Of a stretch of DNA of 64,000 nucleotides, positions 61,974 through 64,000 are shown one piece after another (position 1 is the stretch's first letter; the number at the start of each line of letters is the position of its first letter). The notes beneath the pieces are model-generated. The model worked only from the letters and a program-made list of their open reading frames with translations. It searched no databases and was not told the DNA's origin. A program made the position numbers and the translations under genes. Source of the stretch: Mercurialis annua. Taxonomy: Eukaryota > Streptophyta > Magnoliopsida > Malpighiales > Euphorbiaceae. The stretch is from positions 19,917,001 through 19,981,000 of the forward strand of contig NC_065573.1 in NCBI RefSeq assembly GCF_937616625.2, given 5' to 3'.

Positions 61974-62987
61974 TATAAACACATTTATCGATATCAGTTG
62001 AGGAAAACTCATCAATAATTAGAACTTGGTCAAATTTCTCATGCCATTGTTTCAAACCATATAATGATTTTAAAACTTTATAAACTTTGTTCTTTTGTTT
62101 AAAAATAACACAATTATCGGGTTGAGTCACATAAATTGCTTCTTCAAACCCACCATTTAAAAATTCAGTTTTAACATCCATCTGATGAATACAAAAATAT
62201 GAACTGAAGGTAAGACAATTAAAACTCTAATTGAAGCAATCCTAGTCAGAAGGGCAAAAGTTTCAAAATAATCAATATTAGATTTTTGAGAAACTCTGCA
62301 GCCAATCTAGTTTTATATTTTTCAATCAAATCATCATGATTCATTTTTCTTTTTTGAAAATTCATTTACAGCCAATGGGTTTTGCACCAGAAGGCAAATC
62401 AACTAAAACCCAAGCATTATTTTGATTAATTGAATCAATTTCAATTTTAATAGTTTTTTCCCAAAAAAAGCAGACTCGGAAGAAAAACAACATCATTATA
62501 AGTTAAAGATTAATTATCAACCAAATACGTATAAAAATTATTTTCAAAAGAATTTTTAACTTTTGTATCTCTTTCTGTGTCTCAACTCCTTAGTAGACTT
62601 CACTGTTATATTTTCAGTTTAATTTTCATTCATAGTGGGCATATGAGAAATCGACTCAGCCTTTAGTGGATACACATTCTCAAAAAATTTAGCATTTTTA
62701 GTTTCAACAATTGTATTGCATTAAGTACATCATTTTTCAATACAAGGAACCTATATGCAACACTATGTTTAGCATATCCAATAAACATATAATTAGAGGT
62801 TTTAGAACCTATTTTTCTTTTCTTAGGATCATGCAACATAACGTTAACAAGACACCTCCACACTTTTAAATATTTCAGGTTAGGTCTATAATTTTTTCAT
62901 AGTTCATAAGGTGTTTTACCAGTTTTCTTATAGGATATTCTATTCTGTATATGACAGAAAGATAATATAACTTCACCCTACAAATTA
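61974..62987 (-). pseudogene. Copia integrase end, linker and RT start
   Basis: On the minus strand, 62863 leftwards carries the copia post-integrase block (PKKRKIGSKTSNYMFIGYA), and 62181-61974 the RT start (MDVKTEFLNGGFEEAIYVTQ, LKSLYGLKQ). Upstream, GKTPYEL is followed by TGA at 62897-62899, and a TAG lies at 62978-62980, both at expected Trp codons. The stretch in between is full of stops and shifts. Confidence 0.88.
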
Positions 62988-63923
62988 TACTACTAGAAAA
63001 CAGCGTTTTAGCGACGAATTTTAGTGACGGATCTAAAATTCGTCGCTAAAAACCATATTAAATTGGCGGGAGTGATCCCGCCAACTTTAGCGACGGATTT
63101 TTCGTCGCTAAAGTTGGCGGGAGTAGTCCCGCCAATTGTTTTGATAAAATTTAGCGACGGATTTTAAAATCCGTCCCTAATTACTGGCGGGAATACTCCC
63201 GCTTTTTATTTTCCGCAATTAGCGACGGATTTTAAAATCCGTCGCTAAATTACGCCTTTTGCGACGGAATTTAGTGACGGATTTCAAATTCGTCGCTAAT
63301 TTTCACTGTCAAAAAAAATTAAAAGGTATCAAATATTATTTAAGATAGTATTTAATAAAAAAAATAGTTATTAAATTTTTTAATTAAATTTATATTATTT
63401 CAATATAACGTTTTTATTTATAAAATAATAATTAAACTTTATTTATGAAATAATAATTACATATTATTTATTTATTTAAACTATATAAATATTTTAAAAA
63501 ATTATTAATTATAAAAAAATTATCTTAGAATGTGGGATTAAATTATAGAAACAAATATTTGTTGTTTTAGTTACATTTAAGTATAATATACATATATATA
63601 TAACATGAATATGAGTTGGTTAAAGTGGAGTTATGCGCGGGAGAACTACAAGGTTAAAGAGTTTTGAGTGGGAAATGAAAGAATGGGTGACTTACTGGGA
63701 AGTTAGCGAAAATTGACAGGTGGATGCGGGTGGGTGAGTGACGGAGGGCGCGAATGAGTGATTGATTAAATAAAAAATTTATTTAACGATGTAATTTTAA
63801 ATTTTTTATTTTTTTTAAAATTAGTGACAGATTTAAATCCATCGCTAAACGTGTGTTTACCGACGAATTTTGATCATTTAGCGACGGAAAAATTCGTCGC
63901 TAAATGACTGTTTTATAGTAATG
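62988..63923. mobile_element. Non-autonomous CACTA element in copia integrase
   Basis: The left end TACTACTAGAAAACAG and the right end, reverse-complemented, CATTACTATAAAACAG match the CACTA terminus. The 3-bp duplication TTA lies at 62985-62987 and 63924-63926. Both ends carry repeated TTTAGCGACGAATTTT and GCGACGGATTT motifs, typical CACTA subterminal repeats, many as palindromes. Two further palindromes use GGCGGGAG/CTCCCGCC. There is no transposase. Removing it with one TSD restores the copia integrase frame. Confidence 0.88.
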
Positions 63924-64000
63924 TTATCACTAGCAGATGAACTAACCAATAAATCATTCATCATTTCTTTTAAGGTTCTATTTTTCTTTCTCCTACACCA
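63924..64000 (-). pseudogene. Copia integrase fragment at the window edge
   Basis: On the minus strand it reads VGERKNRTLKEMMNDLLV, the copia integrase block containing the third catalytic residue (GERKNRT). Coding continues beyond 64000 to the right and resumes at 62984 to the left of the CACTA element. Confidence 0.88.

Larger units (their letters stand above)
18604..64000 (-). mobile_element. Old Ty1/copia retrotransposon, host of the nest (runs off the window)
   Basis: Separate minus-strand fragments fit one copia element read from right to left: integrase C-terminus (63924-64000 and 62880-62987), RT start (61974-62181), RT catalytic part and RNase H (30200-31184), 3' untranslated region (19338-19740 and 30043-30199), PPT and 3' LTR. 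Frames join correctly across the CACTA element and the hAT-like MITE once each insert and one TSD copy are removed. Many stops and an altered RT active site show that it is dead. The left LTR limit is approximate. Gag, protease and the 5' LTR lie beyond position 64000. Confidence 0.85.

Overview
This is nuclear DNA of a flowering plant, most likely a eudicot. It is AT-rich, has short GT-AG introns, and carries plant-type LTR retrotransposons primed from initiator tRNA-Met, MITEs, a Helitron, a LINE and a CACTA element. I cannot name the species. There is one complete host gene: a ten-exon monodehydroascorbate reductase (MDHAR) at 11289-14436 (+), 434 aa, with a G-box palindrome upstream. I see no rRNA, tRNA or CRISPR.

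Left arm (1-11141): AT-rich intergenic DNA with at least five Mutator-type MITEs (9-bp target duplications where preserved), a TIR element and two long (TA)n runs. Two of these elements (1950-2837 and 8456-9733) have a GC-rich core made of short palindromes. Another (10341-10519) has a hairpin inside each inverted repeat.

Middle (14437-19740): the 3' flank of MDHAR, then a decayed LINE on the minus strand interrupted by a hAT-like and a Mutator-like MITE, a non-autonomous Helitron, and the 3' LTR of a Ty1/copia element on the minus strand.

Right part (18.6-64 kb): that copia element has been expanded by a Russian-doll nest. In its 3' region sits element A (19741-30037, TSD CTCAC), a LARD-like LTR element with ~2.95-kb LTRs and almost no coding capacity. 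In its RT gene sits a hAT-like MITE (TSD CACTTTAG). Inside the MITE is a Ty3 chromovirus, element C (31409-61772, TSD ATATT). Inside the chromovirus RT is a 3.66-kb solo LTR, element D (36547-60858, TSD GATTG). Inside D is element B (38719-59361, TSD CTATA), a relative of A. Inside the 5' LTR of B is a Ty3/Tat-lineage element (41103-50645) with LTRs that look identical. A CACTA element (TSD TTA) sits in the copia integrase. For three of these insertions, removing the insert and one TSD restores the interrupted reading frame.

How the parts relate: A and B have the PBS, PPT and LTR ends of a chromovirus but no pol, so they probably depend on an element like C for reverse transcription and integration. 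The Tat element encodes gag-protease-RT-RNaseH-aRNaseH-integrase, predicted to need splicing of two tiny introns, and a three-exon antisense gene. The strongest unusual signals are: a chain of hairpins with a constant loop and different stems in solo LTR D (37205-37622); hairpins shared by the non-coding parts of A and B; an intron that splits the catalytic Glu codon of the Tat aRNaseH; and palindrome arrays in several unrelated element families.
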